A stretch of 64,000 nt of DNA from Siphonodentalium dalli (GCA_032622095.1 CP136063.1:142927950-142991949), one strand, 5' to 3'; positions 22,165-34,719 are shown, numbered from the stretch's first letter. The notes: generated from the letters alone by a model not told the origin. A program made the numbers and translations.

Positions 22165-23560
22165 GTTAGTGTCGTGGAAATCGGCGACAAATATATTTCA
22201 TCTTGTCCGGAAAATCATGGTTACATATGGCTTTCAAAACGTATATGAAAACCCGCGTAATATAGACGACCGACAGACGTTTTCCAATAATTTTCTCCAA
22301 ACCATGAAAGAAAAATATGCCAGTTCATGGAAAGTCAGTGATATTTATGGAAAACCCACTGAGAATATTAAGGTAAAATTCATATCCAAATTAAAACCGG
22401 CTGACACATACGAGCTATCAAATTACCTCAGAAATTTACCGCGAGGTGGCCGTAAAGTGATCTCTAAATTAGTGACCAGCTGCCATAATCTAGAAATTGA
22501 ACGCGGCCGATACACTAAGCCTATTACCCTCAGACTGGACCATGTATGTAAACAGTGTCATACAGGCGTCGTTGAGGACGAGGAACATTTTATAATACAC
22601 TGTCCTCGATATAATATCCAACGGATATTGCTATATGAAACAATGGAACAAATTACAACAAATTTCATGGAACTTGACGCTGACGCCAAACTACGTATAC
22701 TTTTTGCAGTTGATGATCGACTTTGTAATAGGGCCCTCAGTAATTTTATTCAGACAGCTTCTTATTTAAGACGCGAATAATGTGACAATAACGGGCCAAT
22801 GCTAGACAAGAACTTTATATTTCAGAATGTATGCTTGTATATTGCCCATTGATTACCATACCATACCATGTTATATGTTCTTTATTTTCTGTATGTGTAC
22901 ATGTACATGTATATTGCCATACCCAAATGTATTTGTTTGTGGTCGCGCAATAAAGATCTATCTATCTATCTTGTTTTGCTTCCCCTGTCCCTTTTCTTCC
23001 CCGGACACCAGGAACATCACGTTAGAAACGTTTAAACCGCACCGTTAACTTCCTCGTGAAAATTTACCCATGTTAGACTCGTTTGGTGCCATCTTGATGC
23101 TCCCTCGAAGAGTTATATAGAACACAGACAGAAAAACAAATATTCGCAAACATATGACCCAAATGTTGTTTCTTTAACCCACACGATTTGATTGGAGAAG
23201 AACGTGTATGGATTTGGTGGAAATTGACTCTAAACATATTTCTATCAGTTTCGGTGACCCTTCCCTCCCTATCCTTGACTCAAGCGTTGCCACTTTTAAT
23301 ATCTTTAAACCACACAATTAGAATCACTATAAAGATGAATATATATAAAATTGGTGGAAATCGGCGACTAAAGAAATTCGTATCAAATGTAGTGCCCCAA
23401 CATCTCTCACAATCAAACGGTTTATACTCATGCTGTCATGGAGATGATTATTTTGTTTGTTTGGTGGTAATCGGCTACTAAACTAAATACTTATCAAATG
23501 TTGTGCCCCCCACCATTTCATCCAAATGTACACATTTAGCGTCTTTAAATCACAGGAATA
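22165..23560. repeat. ~137-bp degenerate tandem array, interrupted by a LINE
   Basis: Units carry TTGGTGGAAATCGGCGACTA, a TATCAAATGT.GTGCCCC block and CTTTAAACCACACAATT, with variants. Unit starts are visible near 22171, 23213, 23351 and 23460, and a more diverged unit lies about 23050-23180. Removing the LINE at 22207-22974 restores spacing close to two units between the first and the 23213 copy. No function was recognised. Confidence 0.6.
22207..22974 (+). mobile_element. 5'-truncated LINE with ORF2 C-terminus
   Basis: A plus frame ending at 22780 encodes the C-terminal ~190 residues of a LINE ORF2. The zinc-knuckle-like CKQCHTGVVEDEEHFIIHCP (about 22543-22603) is typical of this region in invertebrate elements. 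The 3' UTR ends with AATAAA (22949-22954) and a TCTA microsatellite. ATCTTGT occurs at both borders (22200-22206 and 22968-22974), a 7-bp target duplication. The frame appears to begin at 22139, but its first ~23 codons belong to the surrounding tandem repeat. The remaining frame is open to its stop, so the insertion is comparatively young. Confidence 0.85.
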
Positions 23561-23564
23561 TATT

Positions 23565-26036
23565 TCTTGTGTCACTGAGAAAAATGGGGTGTGGAATTTC
23601 GTCTGTAAGATACCGAGATGAACACACTCCGAACTCTGAGTGATGGGGGTCCCCCCGAAGGACCACGACCTAGTATGTGAATTGTGCTGTTGCTTCGATT
23701 CGTTGAATACTACAATCTGACTCTTGGAAGATGAGAATTCGAACCGCCATTTTGTGCTGTATTTGAAACAGGTTGAAAGCATCGAGTCGAGGCCGTATTT
23801 TGTGAGTGACATGATTGCGATGTCGTCGGCTGTCGTTGGTGCAGCACACTTGATAGCATTAACAGATAGTCCATTGATGTTACACGATAGTTCTTAAATG
23901 AGATCGTTCACGAAGACGAGGTAAACAAAAACGGAGAACACACGGCACCCTGGCGGGTACCTTGACGTATGTTCAGTGGACCAGATATAAATCCGTCATA
24001 TATTACTCGACTCGTACGGTCACGGTGCATGTTGGCAATCAGGCGGAGCAATTTGCCTCCTATGCCTAGGTTATTTAATTTCAGAGTGCCAAACCTTATC
24101 AAATGCTTTCTGAGAGTCCAAAAAGCAGGTATACATACGAGATCCTTGGTCCTTGGCGTAGTTGATGACTTCCTGTAAGATGAAGGACGTCACCGAACAA
24201 CTTATATTTTTCTGGAAGCCATTCTGTAGTGAGTGAGGAAATCCATAGAGAATAGAACTATGTGAAATTCTGTTGAGAATAACGCCTTCGAATACCTTGT
24301 ACAAGACAATTAACAATGTTATGGCGCGATAGCTGTCTGGACGGTTTCAAGTTTCGGGAGTCCTTTGTATAGTGGTACGATAATGCCAATTTTCAGCTTT
24401 ACTGGTATATGTTCAAGTATTAGTATACGATTGTAGAACAAACATAACAGGTTTATGAACGACTGTTGTGTGTTAATGTATATGAGGTGTTCATTTACAA
24501 TGGCGTCAGCACCACCCGCTTTGTTGTGCCTCAGCGAGCGAATAACAGTGGATATTTCGTGTACTGTGATTTCCCCATAGTAAACATTCGGAAGATCAAC
24601 TGATGATGATAATAGATTTTCAACAGTTCTCTCTACTTCCGACTCGAAGACCGGGTCCAAGTGACTGCTTTGAGTGAATAGTTGCGCAAAATATGACTTC
24701 CATCCAGAAATAATGTCATTTGGATCGCGCACCACTTTTTCGTCGAAGATAAGGGCGGAACCAACTAGGCATGGTTTGTCGCGATCAGCGTTAACTTGTT
24801 TCCAGAAAGCAACCTGGTCACAAGTAGCAAAACGTTCAAGTTCGTCCAACATGCTTTGATGATGATTTTCGGCAGCAAATCGAAATTCACGTCTGAATGC
24901 ACGTTTGGCTTCCTTGTATTCACGGTAAGTACGCGATTCAGTTGAATATTCTCTACCAGCTTCAATCCACGCCAGTATTTTAGTTTCGAAGCTTTGTGAA
25001 GCATTGATAGCTTGGTATTCCAATATGGTTTCAAATGGTATTTAAATTGTTTGAAACCCGCCGCTAATTCGGAAGCAGCAAGAAGAACATTTACAATTTG
25101 GTCGTATAGATTATCCAGAGAATGACTGCCAATGTTCATAGAGTACACGCAATCGAAATCGACACAACATGACTCTAGATGTGAATTATATAAAAGCTGA
25201 TCCAGACGCTTCCAGTTGAATAGAGGTTTGGTGAACATGTTTGGATGATGCGCGGTTATATCTGGGATGTTCATAGTGGATGCCACTGGTACGTGACATG
25301 TTGTGTTGTCAGTGTCATCCTCGAAAACGAGACACGATGTGACCATATCCGCGGATGCATCGGGCATCAGGATGTGATCAATGATGGTCGGGTTACTGCC
25401 CGGTGCAAAAGGGAAGAATGTGGGCATTCCGCCAGTTAGTGCACTGTTGCCACATAGGGATAAGTATTCCATGTCGTGGAGGAACGTTTGGAATGCACGT
25501 GAGCGAACTAGATGAGATTGTGGACAAGACAGTGAGGTCGAGTCGCTGTGGTGCACGTTGAGATCACCCATTATTATTACTTGACCAAGATTTCGAATTT
25601 GAACAACACAACTTTCCAGCGAAGTCAGACAATCCCTGAAGAAACTGTCGTCGTGGTTAGTGCTTGGTAGGTATGTTTGGATTAGAATCAAAGACATGTC
25701 GCCATATTTGATTTGTATGGCTATAGTTCTGGCACTATCTGTCTCCAAATACGTGCACATATGTGCTAAGTTTGATCGTATCAGAAGTGCTACACCATCA
25801 CGCGTAAATGAAGTTCCTGACGAGGTTGTGATCATCCTTCCGGGTTTTGCTACTGACACTTATTGATTAGAGAGTGAATCCAGAAATGTCAAGTTCTGTT
25901 CGTCTAACCAGTGTTCAGATATACCTATCACATCGTATACATTTAATTTCAAGAGTTTGCATAAATATAAAGAAGAAGATCTAGCCCCTGTGGCGTTCCA
26001 TGTTACGAATCGAAACTCCATTATCGATAGAGTCAT
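23565..26036 (-). pseudogene. LINE ORF2: endonuclease + reverse transcriptase, broken
   Basis: ORF2 starts at 26036, overlapping the ORF1 stop. It opens with an APE-type endonuclease: RFVTWNATGARSSS (catalytic Asn near 25996), VIGISEHWL, VIIMGDLNVHHSD (GDLN at 25557-25568) and DHIL near 25375. The reverse transcriptase follows: SLRHNKAGGADAIVNEHL, IGIIVPLYKG, AFDKVW, IRQGTRQGAVCSPFLF and TTADDIAIMS (TADD at 23822-23833, in place of the usual YADD; variants at the first position are common in these elements), then KWRFEFSSSKSQIVVFNESK and CVHLGILQTKF. Damage: an in-frame stop at 25860-25862; frame changes near 24980, 24325, 24090 and 23940; and a stop near 23895. The region after the palm is missing, so the copy is 3'-truncated near 23565. 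Confidence 0.9.
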
Positions 26037-27103
26037 TATGACAGCATTAATGTTCGTGCACGTGATTGTTTATCCCATCTGGATCTCGGGTCCAGCATGC
26101 TGTCCATCAGGGTGGGTGTTCGAGGAGGGTCAATATTCCAAGGGCGGTACATCACACCCCTTGGTAAGAGTCTCTTATCACTTAGCATACCGGCCTCACT
26201 CACTGGAAGTACAAGTTGAGCAGATTGGGTTCCTTTAATTGAACTCCTCATCATTCTAATGTAGATTGGGTTCATGTTTTTGTTGATGAGAAAGTCTGCG
26301 ATATCGTCCGCCGATATTTCTGGAGTGATGTGGCTAAGGAAGAACTTGCGGGTTCTTCTTTTGCGATGAACAGGGACGCCCATGAAGCCTCCTTGAGTAG
26401 CTGTGTCCGTTCGATTGTCGTTGTTGTTTGTGACCGATTGGCGACGGTCTGTCGCTCCAGGTGAATCGTAGGTTTCATGCACAGAGAACATTCCTAGTAA
26501 ATCGTTCGAGGGCGAAACGATTGCAGATACACTGTTAGCGCTTATCTGCGACACAGAAGGTGACTGCTTGTGTGATCGAATCAGCTGTTTGTCTACGCTG
26601 TTTGTGATTGGATGCGATGCTGAATTTGCAGATCGGACGTCGCCAGAAATGTCAGAGTTAACAGTGTTCGGTGGAACTTTAGCACCCGGGAAACTAATGT
26701 CACCCGGTAAGGAGATGCCTGATTTTGGAGTCGATGTTAACTGTTCTTTGACATTTTCACGTCGTTTCGATTCGTGGTCAAAGGAGGAATCACGACCAGG
26801 TCCAGGTTTCACTATAGCTGCTGGAGGTGAAGTAGAGTCTAATACACGGGAAATATTGTCATCGGACCCGGGTATATTCGATGTCACGAATAAGCACAAC
26901 TCTTCGTATTTACACGTCATGTTCGATGCGAAAAGTTGGAACATAGTATTTATTCGTTGTTCAACAGTGTCCATGATATCCTTGTTGCTTTTGCTGGTAT
27001 GTTCGGTCACCGTGATACGCTTGGCTATTGAATTGAATTGATGGTGAGACCAGATGCGAACGAAGAGTGTGAGACTGTGCGTGCAACCGTGAGATAGTGT
27101 CAT
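26036..27103 (-). CDS. LINE ORF1 protein (RRM-like), intact frame
   Basis: This is an uninterrupted 355-codon frame directly upstream of ORF2. The N-terminal third includes a possible coiled-coil stretch (IMDTVEQRINTMFQLFASN). The middle is serine/proline-rich and low in structure. Around residues 265-345 lies an RRM-like unit, RRTRKFFLSHITPEISADD with IADFLINKNMNPIYIRMM, closing with a basic/aromatic stretch (LLPRGVMYRPWNIDPP). This layout is usual for ORF1 nucleic-acid chaperones of CR1/Jockey-type LINEs. Its stop (TAA, 26036-26038) overlaps the ORF2 start in TAATG. An alternative start is the internal ATG of IMDTVEQ. It is likely a retroelement gene rather than a host gene. Confidence 0.8.
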   Translation of the reverse strand: MTLSHGCTHSLTLFVRIWSHHQFNSIAKRITVTEHTSKSNKDIMDTVEQRINTMFQLFASNMTCKYEELCLFVTSNIPGSDDNISRVLDSTSPPAAIVKPGPGRDSSFDHESKRRENVKEQLTSTPKSGISLPGDISFPGAKVPPNTVNSDISGDVRSANSASHPITNSVDKQLIRSHKQSPSVSQISANSVSAIVSPSNDLLGMFSVHETYDSPGATDRRQSVTNNNDNRTDTATQGGFMGVPVHRKRRTRKFFLSHITPEISADDIADFLINKNMNPIYIRMMRSSIKGTQSAQLVLPVSEAGMLSDKRLLPRGVMYRPWNIDPPRTPTLMDSMLDPRSRWDKQSRARTLMLS

Positions 27104-27600
27104 ACATTACGCTTGCATGTGAAATGAACGACAGTGACTTAGAATAACTTCAAACTATACTAAGTTTATATCTCACATGCGCGTGGCTTAGACACGATAC
27201 TGTGATTAGCATTAATGTCGTTCGTGCAATATAATTCACACATATTTATGCTTGGTGTGTGCTAAAAATGGCCCTGGTGTATCCCGGTTGTCGATGCCAT
27301 GCGTGTGAATTATAAAGGTTATGTGGCGTAAAATAACTTCAAATTATGTTTATATCTCACATGCATACGGTCTGGAACCGAACGATATAAATATCCTTGA
27401 CGTGATTCAATACAATGTTATTGTGATACAGAGGTGAAGGTCATATACACAACAAACGTCTTAGTTTATGCACACATATAAACATATTCACTTTTGTATC
27501 TGATTAGAAATGGCTATTGTGTAAACTCTGATCCGTGTCATGCATATGTCGTATGGTTGTGAATTTTGAAAAAAAACAAAAAAAACAAACAGACACTGAA
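27104..27600 (-). promoter_or_regulatory. Repeated 5' flank of the LINE (candidate promoter units)
   Basis: Two diverged units of about 190-230 bp (27139-27330 and 27331-27560) share AATAACTTCAAA.TAT, TTTATATCTCACATGC, AATTCACACATA and TGTGTGAATT/TTGTGAATTTT. They lie immediately upstream of ORF1 on the minus strand, where tandem 5' promoter units occur in several LINE families. The regulatory role is inferred from position only. Confidence 0.4.
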
Positions 27601-29847
27601 CTGTATTTCTGTTATAAAGGAGCGTGTTACGTTCACATAAGCGCTGTATGGTGTTTCTTTTGAGTGCATAATCGGGATGTTACCATTTCTGCCTGATTGT
27701 ATTCACGTGAGTACAACCGATCGGGGTTGTAACTTTGGAAATACATGCTTCGTTGCAGCTACATATGTACAATGTGGAACAACTTATTATTTCTCGATGA
27801 ATTTCCATTTTGAATTCCCCAAAGCAAATGCTCGAATCACACATGAAAGTTGTGGTTTTCCAGATTACTGTAGAGTTTTAATCTTTGTGAGTTATATAAT
27901 GAACGATTATAGAAATAGTGCATGTTGCTTTCACATTCATATCCGCATCTATATTTTGGGATACGTGTTTTGAACCTGACTAATTTAAGTTTCAACGAAC
28001 ACACCAAATAATAGACTCTTCACATCATATCCGATCACCGATCATCCTACATGGAATAAATAATTACTAGCACTGATTATATTTAACTGACGTTGTTTTG
28101 TGATACAATTTTAGAATGTACCAAAAATAGCAATAGCAATCTCGTTACATTCAATAAAACGCTATCAACGTTTCAAAATACCAGAACCCTCATACATCTA
28201 ACCACAGGATAATTTATTAAACTCATGCTATGATGATGAAAGAAACACGAAATGGATGCCCACCAGTGCTGGTTATGATTTGAGATGTAACAGAAATATG
28301 ACCTATCAACACTGAAAAACTAAGAGAACAAAGAAGGAAAGGTAGTCGTCGTTTAATTGTGAAATTATTTTTGACGTTACAATTTGAAAAGACTGGTTGA
28401 AATTATACCACAGAAGCAGCAGAGTGGGTTCCTGAAAACAAAATCGACATATCGGTGGCTACAATTTCGACAAAATCAAAATGCAATAGAATACACAAAC
28501 AATATAAATACATGGAGTTTCGGCGTGTTTCGACGAATCTGACCACATCCACGGATTCTAGGATTCCGCATCGCGTCCTCCTACAATCAATTTCTTCGCG
28601 GTCAAATTCGACTATCCACGCCGATGTGCTTGTATATATTTCACAACGAACAATTTAGCAACATACTGTAAAAGGCATTGCTGAGTATACTTGGCACTTG
28701 GGACTATCGGAAATGCTTAAACAGGTTGTGGCGAGAAACTCCAACTTCATCCTGTGAACCGTTTGTTACGCTACGAATTACAACTTGGAGAATGATGTTG
28801 CTCTCGAAACCAAATTAGCGATAAAGTCATTAAACCAGAAGGCTTGATTTTGCGATATGCAGTGTTCGACCACATATTCGCTAATGGTCTTTGCGTTTAA
28901 TCCATGTGTGAATTTTCGGGTTGCAAGCTGCAACTATCAATATCGTTGGATGTGTCGCTTCAACGCTATTATAGAATTGGATTTCTCACTCCAGCAGAAA
29001 CATGTCAACTTCATTATTCCTTTGACATGACAAAATCAATGCATGAATAACATTATGAACATCTGTTTGCTGTTATCAGATGATAGAGTAATTATCTTTG
29101 ATCGGAGATATGGAAACACTTCCCATTCTCGCAGAAGTGCTCATGGAAACCCATGGTCCCTATAACTGACCAACAATCCACATTCGTCAAATTACTGTAA
29201 CATATTCGCAGTAATTCAGAAGCATGTGATGTATTGTGGAATAGTCCAGCACTATAGCATACTTTACTAATAGTTAACATACCATCGAATGATTCTTCAC
29301 GTATATTACAGACAAGATCAATTCACCACTACGTCTAAAATGTATATGTATTATATTTAATTTAAGGGGCAAAAGCACGTTTTGCATAAATACAGCCAAA
29401 AATTAAAAGACATTTTAAACAAAGAAATTTCTCTTGATCAATCCGACGAAAAATGTTGAATTTCACATATTATTATCTTCATTGTATATAGGATCTGAGC
29501 TATCATTAAGAGACAACAAAAATAATGGATTAAATAATACATTGGAGAGGCTGAAAATATTATTATATTTTGTCAAATTTGGTAACAAAAACTGCTAGAA
29601 TAAATTAATAATTTCACACAATCCAATCACCAAATAGCATAATATCTTGGCTCTCTGACAGGAAGCTTCATTTGTATCTAATATGGATTAAATTTGTAAT
29701 TGCGTATTGTACATCATAACACCGTATATTATAGTGAAGAATAAAGCAGATACAAATATCCCATCCCAATGAAAACAAATGTTGATATGCAGTGTGGTAC
29801 ACCCAAGCAGAGAGCATTAAACTGTAACTGGGCCATAGTGTTAACTT
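27601..29847. other. Unrecognised AT-rich sequence
   Basis: No gene or element recognised. A 98-codon plus frame at 27677-27973 (cysteine-rich, no signal of a family) and a 67-codon frame at 28455-28658 are probably chance. Confidence 0.4.
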
Positions 29848-30190
29848 ATTCAGTGCCGGCGACGAGATATCTTGTCGCCCGAAAACACCATCTGTGTGCC
29901 GGCGACGAGATATCTCGTCGCCCAACACACCGTGTTTATAACATGCTGCCTACTGAGCGAAACTCACAATTTCAATGTGGGTGCACATGATTTGAAAATT
30001 GCATACTTCAAGTCGCATTGTGGAAGACATCTCAGTTTAATTTTTCAACGGGGGGTGGTTTCTATATACGCGCATGTGCAGATTCAAGTTGTACATCATG
30101 ATATAGCAGCTCCTCACGTCGAGGCGTTTAGGAGATACAGCCATCTGAATATAAGTGGTGGAAATTGATTCGCTCTGTGGGCGTGACTAA
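29848..30190. repeat. Dispersed repeat with perfect palindrome, copy 2
   Basis: Same repeat as 95-487. Here the palindromic block is duplicated: a perfect copy at 29901-29922 and an imperfect one (one C-to-T change) at 29855-29877. The long G run of copy 1 is short here (GGGGGG at 30051-30056). Confidence 0.75.
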
Positions 30191-32229
30191 GGGGGTGTTT
30201 ATACATTAGCCGGCGAAGATCCTATTCGCTTTAGCCGGTTAGCGATAGCAGTAGAGTGTTTATACTTCGCCCGATATGAATTACAGGTATCCGGATACGC
30301 AGCTATACGGTTTTCAACTTTTGGATAAAATGATTTAGTACAAGCACCTGATTGTCGTATGGATTCTAATTCGCTCTGCGGTTAAGTTAGATGTTCATCT
30401 GGGGTCATGCCGTCATGCATGGATGATTTCCTTTCAACAATTAACTCGAACAATATTATTGTGTAATCACTGAAAGACCAGCCCGCTTTTCACCTGTGTA
30501 TATAAGTGTCAGTGTGCCAGTTTGATTGTCTCTAATCAGCTGTCCGTCGGTGGTCACACACCTTGATTGTGAGCTATTATTATAAATACTAACTGATGAT
30601 GGTACACGTACTCTGCATGTGCATGGTACATTTGTTGCGCATTCGATGGAATTCAATGTGGGTGTTCATGTACATGTATGTTCATATATATATATGTAAG
30701 AAATGGGATGACACGTTTCAATGGATTCAAACGAAATGTACAATTAGTTCAATAATCTAAATCTCAGTGCGCCGTGGACATATGTACACAGGGACGGGTC
30801 TAGAGGTTCTGATTTGGAAGTGTGGGACTGTTCATCTTTGGAATTTCCAACTGAACCAAACCTTGAATCTCACCAAACTCACAAGTTCGCGTAAATCCAC
30901 ATACGCACCACGTTGGGCTTTAATCTAACTTTCCACTCACAGTAATCATCTAGGCGGCCCCGTATTGAGCGATTTCCTTTAGAGCTGAACCTGTGTCTAA
31001 ACCTGGAAATTGCCCAATCCTAACATGGTTAGTGGTCTGACGTCAAGCAACTTGAACCCCGATTTGATTCAGTTAAATTAGATAGCTGCTTAACTGACAA
31101 CGGGGGCGGGAACAAGACATAATATTATCGACAGACCATTGTTATGGCAAGGTGTGAGAATTTTTAAAAATCTGAACCCTGAAAATCCTAGCATCCAGAA
31201 TTGCCTTAAAGGAATTAGTCTCTCAAAAAAATATTGTTTTTATCGTCATAATACTAATAATATATGTCAAACAAACCCATTTTGCCAAGAAAATTCAAAA
31301 TCGAGCAGATAGTATTTATATTATTATGATATTAAAAAAATAGCGGAAATATCCGAAGTCAGTCAAGTGAGTGCGATCACATGACCACAACGCGGTCACA
31401 TGACCGATCATCTGCATCGACGCTTACCGATGACAGCGGTGGGTGGAGCTTGAAATAATTCCGCCAATCGCGTAACGAGTTGATAAATTACGCTGGATAA
31501 TTACCTAAGCCTTTACGATAAATAGCGATCACGGAATAAAACTGTTTGAATGTGCTGAATTATGAACTGGCTTTGCTAGAATGTGGATTATATAACGAAT
31601 AATGATGGCTGAAATGCACTTTGATGCGATAAAAGTTATTTGAAATGAGATTCATTTATGCAGAAATGCAATGAGCGAGCGGAATTTCGTGCGAAACTAA
31701 TTTAACTGTTTCTGAAAGAATACAAGTTAGGCCATATACCGGTACTTCATTCTTCGTTGTATGGTACCAATTTCGGAAGCTAGTTTACACATTAGTGTCA
31801 TCCCGTTGTGCACTATATGCGTACAATTAAATACAAATGGGTGTGATTAAAAAGGTGGTAGTTATTGTACTAGTACATGTATCATAAGCTTAATTCGTCA
31901 TAATAATGTTCCTGTCTGTTTCTTCACACGAAACATTTTGTGTGGAGAAGTGCACGACTGTGAACAGCTTGCTAAAATCCTTCCAGTCAAGATCGATAAG
32001 TGAGTAAACAAAATAATTCACTCGAATACACAACAGACTGTTGAAACTACAATAATTATTAGTTAGGCTGCAGTTTGGCATAACGACATGTTTTTTAATT
32101 GAAGACTAGCCTGGCATTGTTTTTCAGTTTGTTGTTTGTTTTATTTTACGTTTTGATGGCACATATTGACTTTCTAGAGAGGATTTGTTTTTGAATTGTT
32201 AGCATAGAAAAACTCCAATGATTGCCTCT
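30191..32229. other. Unrecognised sequence
   Basis: No gene recognised. TCACATGACC sites around 31378-31408 and a TATATA run near 30687 are noted but do not define a promoter. Confidence 0.4.
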
Positions 32230-32415
32230 AATGAAGAGCGTCTATGTTTTCGTCGCGGTGTAGACAATAAAGAGCGTTCTCAATTATGAACGTGCTCTAT
32301 TTCGATATGTCATGGGTGATTTTGTATGTGGTATTGTGACAATTAAATATAAAGAGCGTCCATGCTTCCGTCTCCCAAAAGCGGTAGACAATAAAGAGCG
32401 TTCTAAATTATGCAC
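32230..32415. repeat. Two-copy repeat around AATAAAGAGCGT
   Basis: AGAGCGTC.ATG.TT.CGTC, GCGGT.TAGACAATAAAGAG and CGTTCT.AATTATG appear in the same order at about 32233-32290 and 32352-32412, roughly 120 bp apart. No function recognised. Confidence 0.55.
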
Positions 32416-34309
32416 TGTGTTGTCTTTTTGGAGGTACTAAATAATGGATCGCTAGCCCGCCCAGAACTGAACACACTACATCTACTAGCCATCTTGGAAT
32501 ATGTGGAGATGACAGATACTCGGGATATTTATATCGAAAGTAAAACAACAAACAAACACAAAACAAAGGCGCATAAATAGAGTTAACATTATTCAGCCCA
32601 GTGTTTATATAAATTTGGGCGCTTCTTATATATGTATGACCAGAGAGATAATGTTCGAATTGTTTCTATTCACTTTGTGGCATTTTAGAGTGCAAACAAG
32701 TTCGCGACTGACACTGATGAATAGTCACTGAGTGATTACAAATCACCGAGTGAATACGCGAGACAATCAAAGCACTAATTACTGCCATCTATTTACCAAA
32801 ACAGACACGGCCGGCATGTTAATTATTAATGGCTACAAAAACAACAACAATTCTAGGGGTTGTTAATTACTTTATTCACATAGTTATTGTCTTCTATTCC
32901 AGATAAATGGCATTTTAGTATCGGCTGACTTACGATTACGTCCTCGTAGTCTGCATAATAAACTCCGGCTCCGAATCTGTGTTTTTAATTCGTTCCCCAC
33001 AAGTACGTCACTCGTAGTTTAGTCACGGAAATCTCCGAATACCGGTTGTGGTATTATTTATTTATTTTACGAGTTATTTATTATGCGATCGGAATGGGAC
33101 TTGGATCATTTTAATCACAACAGGGAGGGCTTTCCGATTGCGTTTTGTAGTTTCTAGAGCGAATAAGTCCTTTAAGATTTCCAATTGTTGGACATTTTCT
33201 AGGCTTTTAGTCACAATTGAGATAAAAAATTAAGTGCCGATTATAACAAATGAAGAGCGCAAATCCCTTAAAAAAAATCACATTTGATACGTCTTCTGAT
33301 ACATGGTGTATATTCGTATTTTGTGGATGAAGTGCTGCTAAGAACAGGCTTAGTTGGAATGATAAAATGGCTTCTTCAGTCGGCCATTCTATTTTTTACG
33401 AGAAAAAGTAGCGCTCTTTCTTGGAGCGAATTTCTGCAACAATTGCACTGCGTAGTGGACCCATTTGGACAAAATTACATTCCATGTGTCTAATCCTACA
33501 TTTTTATATACTATACGCCCCATTATATGGAATATATCAGCTGAAATCGATCCTGTTATTGTAAACATCGAGTCTATTTTTAGCTGTTTTCATCGGCGCG
33601 TGTTTGTGTGTTCGCCATTACAGTATTCGTACTAAAACGGCCATATTGTGGCTAAAACGAATGCGCAGTATTTCACTGCGTCATTTGGTACATAATACTT
33701 GTTGTTTGCTAGCGTGTTCATCGAGAAATCTAAATTCTAAACATTGATGTCGAATGCAGTTTTTCGTAGCACCTTCGCATGGGTGGGTTAATCGGTCTCT
33801 AGGTGTGCATAAATCGCAGCTTCGCTCGAATTAATAGATTTTTGTTGTGGAATAGATGATAAACTTCATTTTAATACTAAGTTTGCTGTAAAAATGCATT
33901 TCTACAGCTGTTCCACGCAGTTCCACGGCCTTGATTTCGCCAATGTTATGTTAGGTCAGTTGTCGACCGAATAATGCAACTTCTGCTGTCCGGTTAGTGG
34001 CGGAGTTAATATTTGTGGCTATAGCGAATAGAATATCGGCCTTTCGTTAGACACCAAAAGGAGCCATCTACGTGCTATATTCCTCGAGATATCGGCCGTT
34101 CCACGCAATTTGAAATTCTGTTCCGCATATTGTCGTTCTATTCCATATTCCATCCCGCACATTGTCATGTGCCCCATATTGTCGTAATATGAGTTCACTA
34201 TATTTCCAATTGTCTCATTTAAAAACGAAAAGGAAACTAATCAGGAAATATGTTCAGATGTAATATAGTAGACCGTACTTTCACGACCGTTCATGTTTAT
34301 TAATCAGTA
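32416..34309. other. Unrecognised sequence
   Basis: No supported gene. Frames at 33048-33233 and 33284-33493 lack family motifs. Repeated CATATTGTCGT words near 34118-34190 suggest old short repeats. Confidence 0.4.
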
Positions 34310-34505
34310 TTAAAATAAAAGACTGGTAAGTAATTCAGGCTTGGACAGTCCGAACAAAGCATGAATAGAAAGTACAGGGTTAATTATGCTATTTTTTCGG
34401 CTTGGTCGAACATATACATCTGATCCGTGGCTAGTGGATAGGTCGAGTTGATGCGGGTGCGAGCTTGAGTGCAATCTGCTAACATAAATAAATAAAGTCC
34501 CGCAC

Positions 34506-34666
34506 CTTTGTCTAAGGGCATCGATCACATGGTGTTGATTCTGCGCGCAGCCATATATTTGCTTGAGACATCGATGCTTTAGATAAAAATGGCCAACGAA
34601 TAGAATAGGGTGTAGAATCACGAATAAAAGCGGAAGAACAACACCAATTAAGACTAGGTACTTCAT
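34506..34666 (-). other. Candidate first coding exon with a signal peptide or anchor
   Basis: From ATG at 34666 the minus frame encodes MKYLVLIGVVLPLLFVILHP, a strongly hydrophobic N-terminus, then KHRCLKQIYGCAQNQHHVI. A donor-like CAAAG|GTGCGG falls at 34506/34505, which would give a 161-bp exon. The frame stays open to 34310 but loses character after the donor. A perfect TGACGTCA (CRE) lies about 40 bp upstream of the ATG at 34707-34714. No family recognised and no second exon placed. Confidence 0.35.
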
Positions 34667-34719
34667 ACTCTTCTATCAATTATGGTTCGATACACCTGCC
34701 ATACGCTGACGTCAAAGAT

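Noticed and set aside
22207-27103. A single LINE with a 5' inversion from twin priming
   Set aside because: The inverted 5' part would lie upstream of the 3' part; here the 3' fragment with its own tail and target duplication precedes it and faces it tail to tail.
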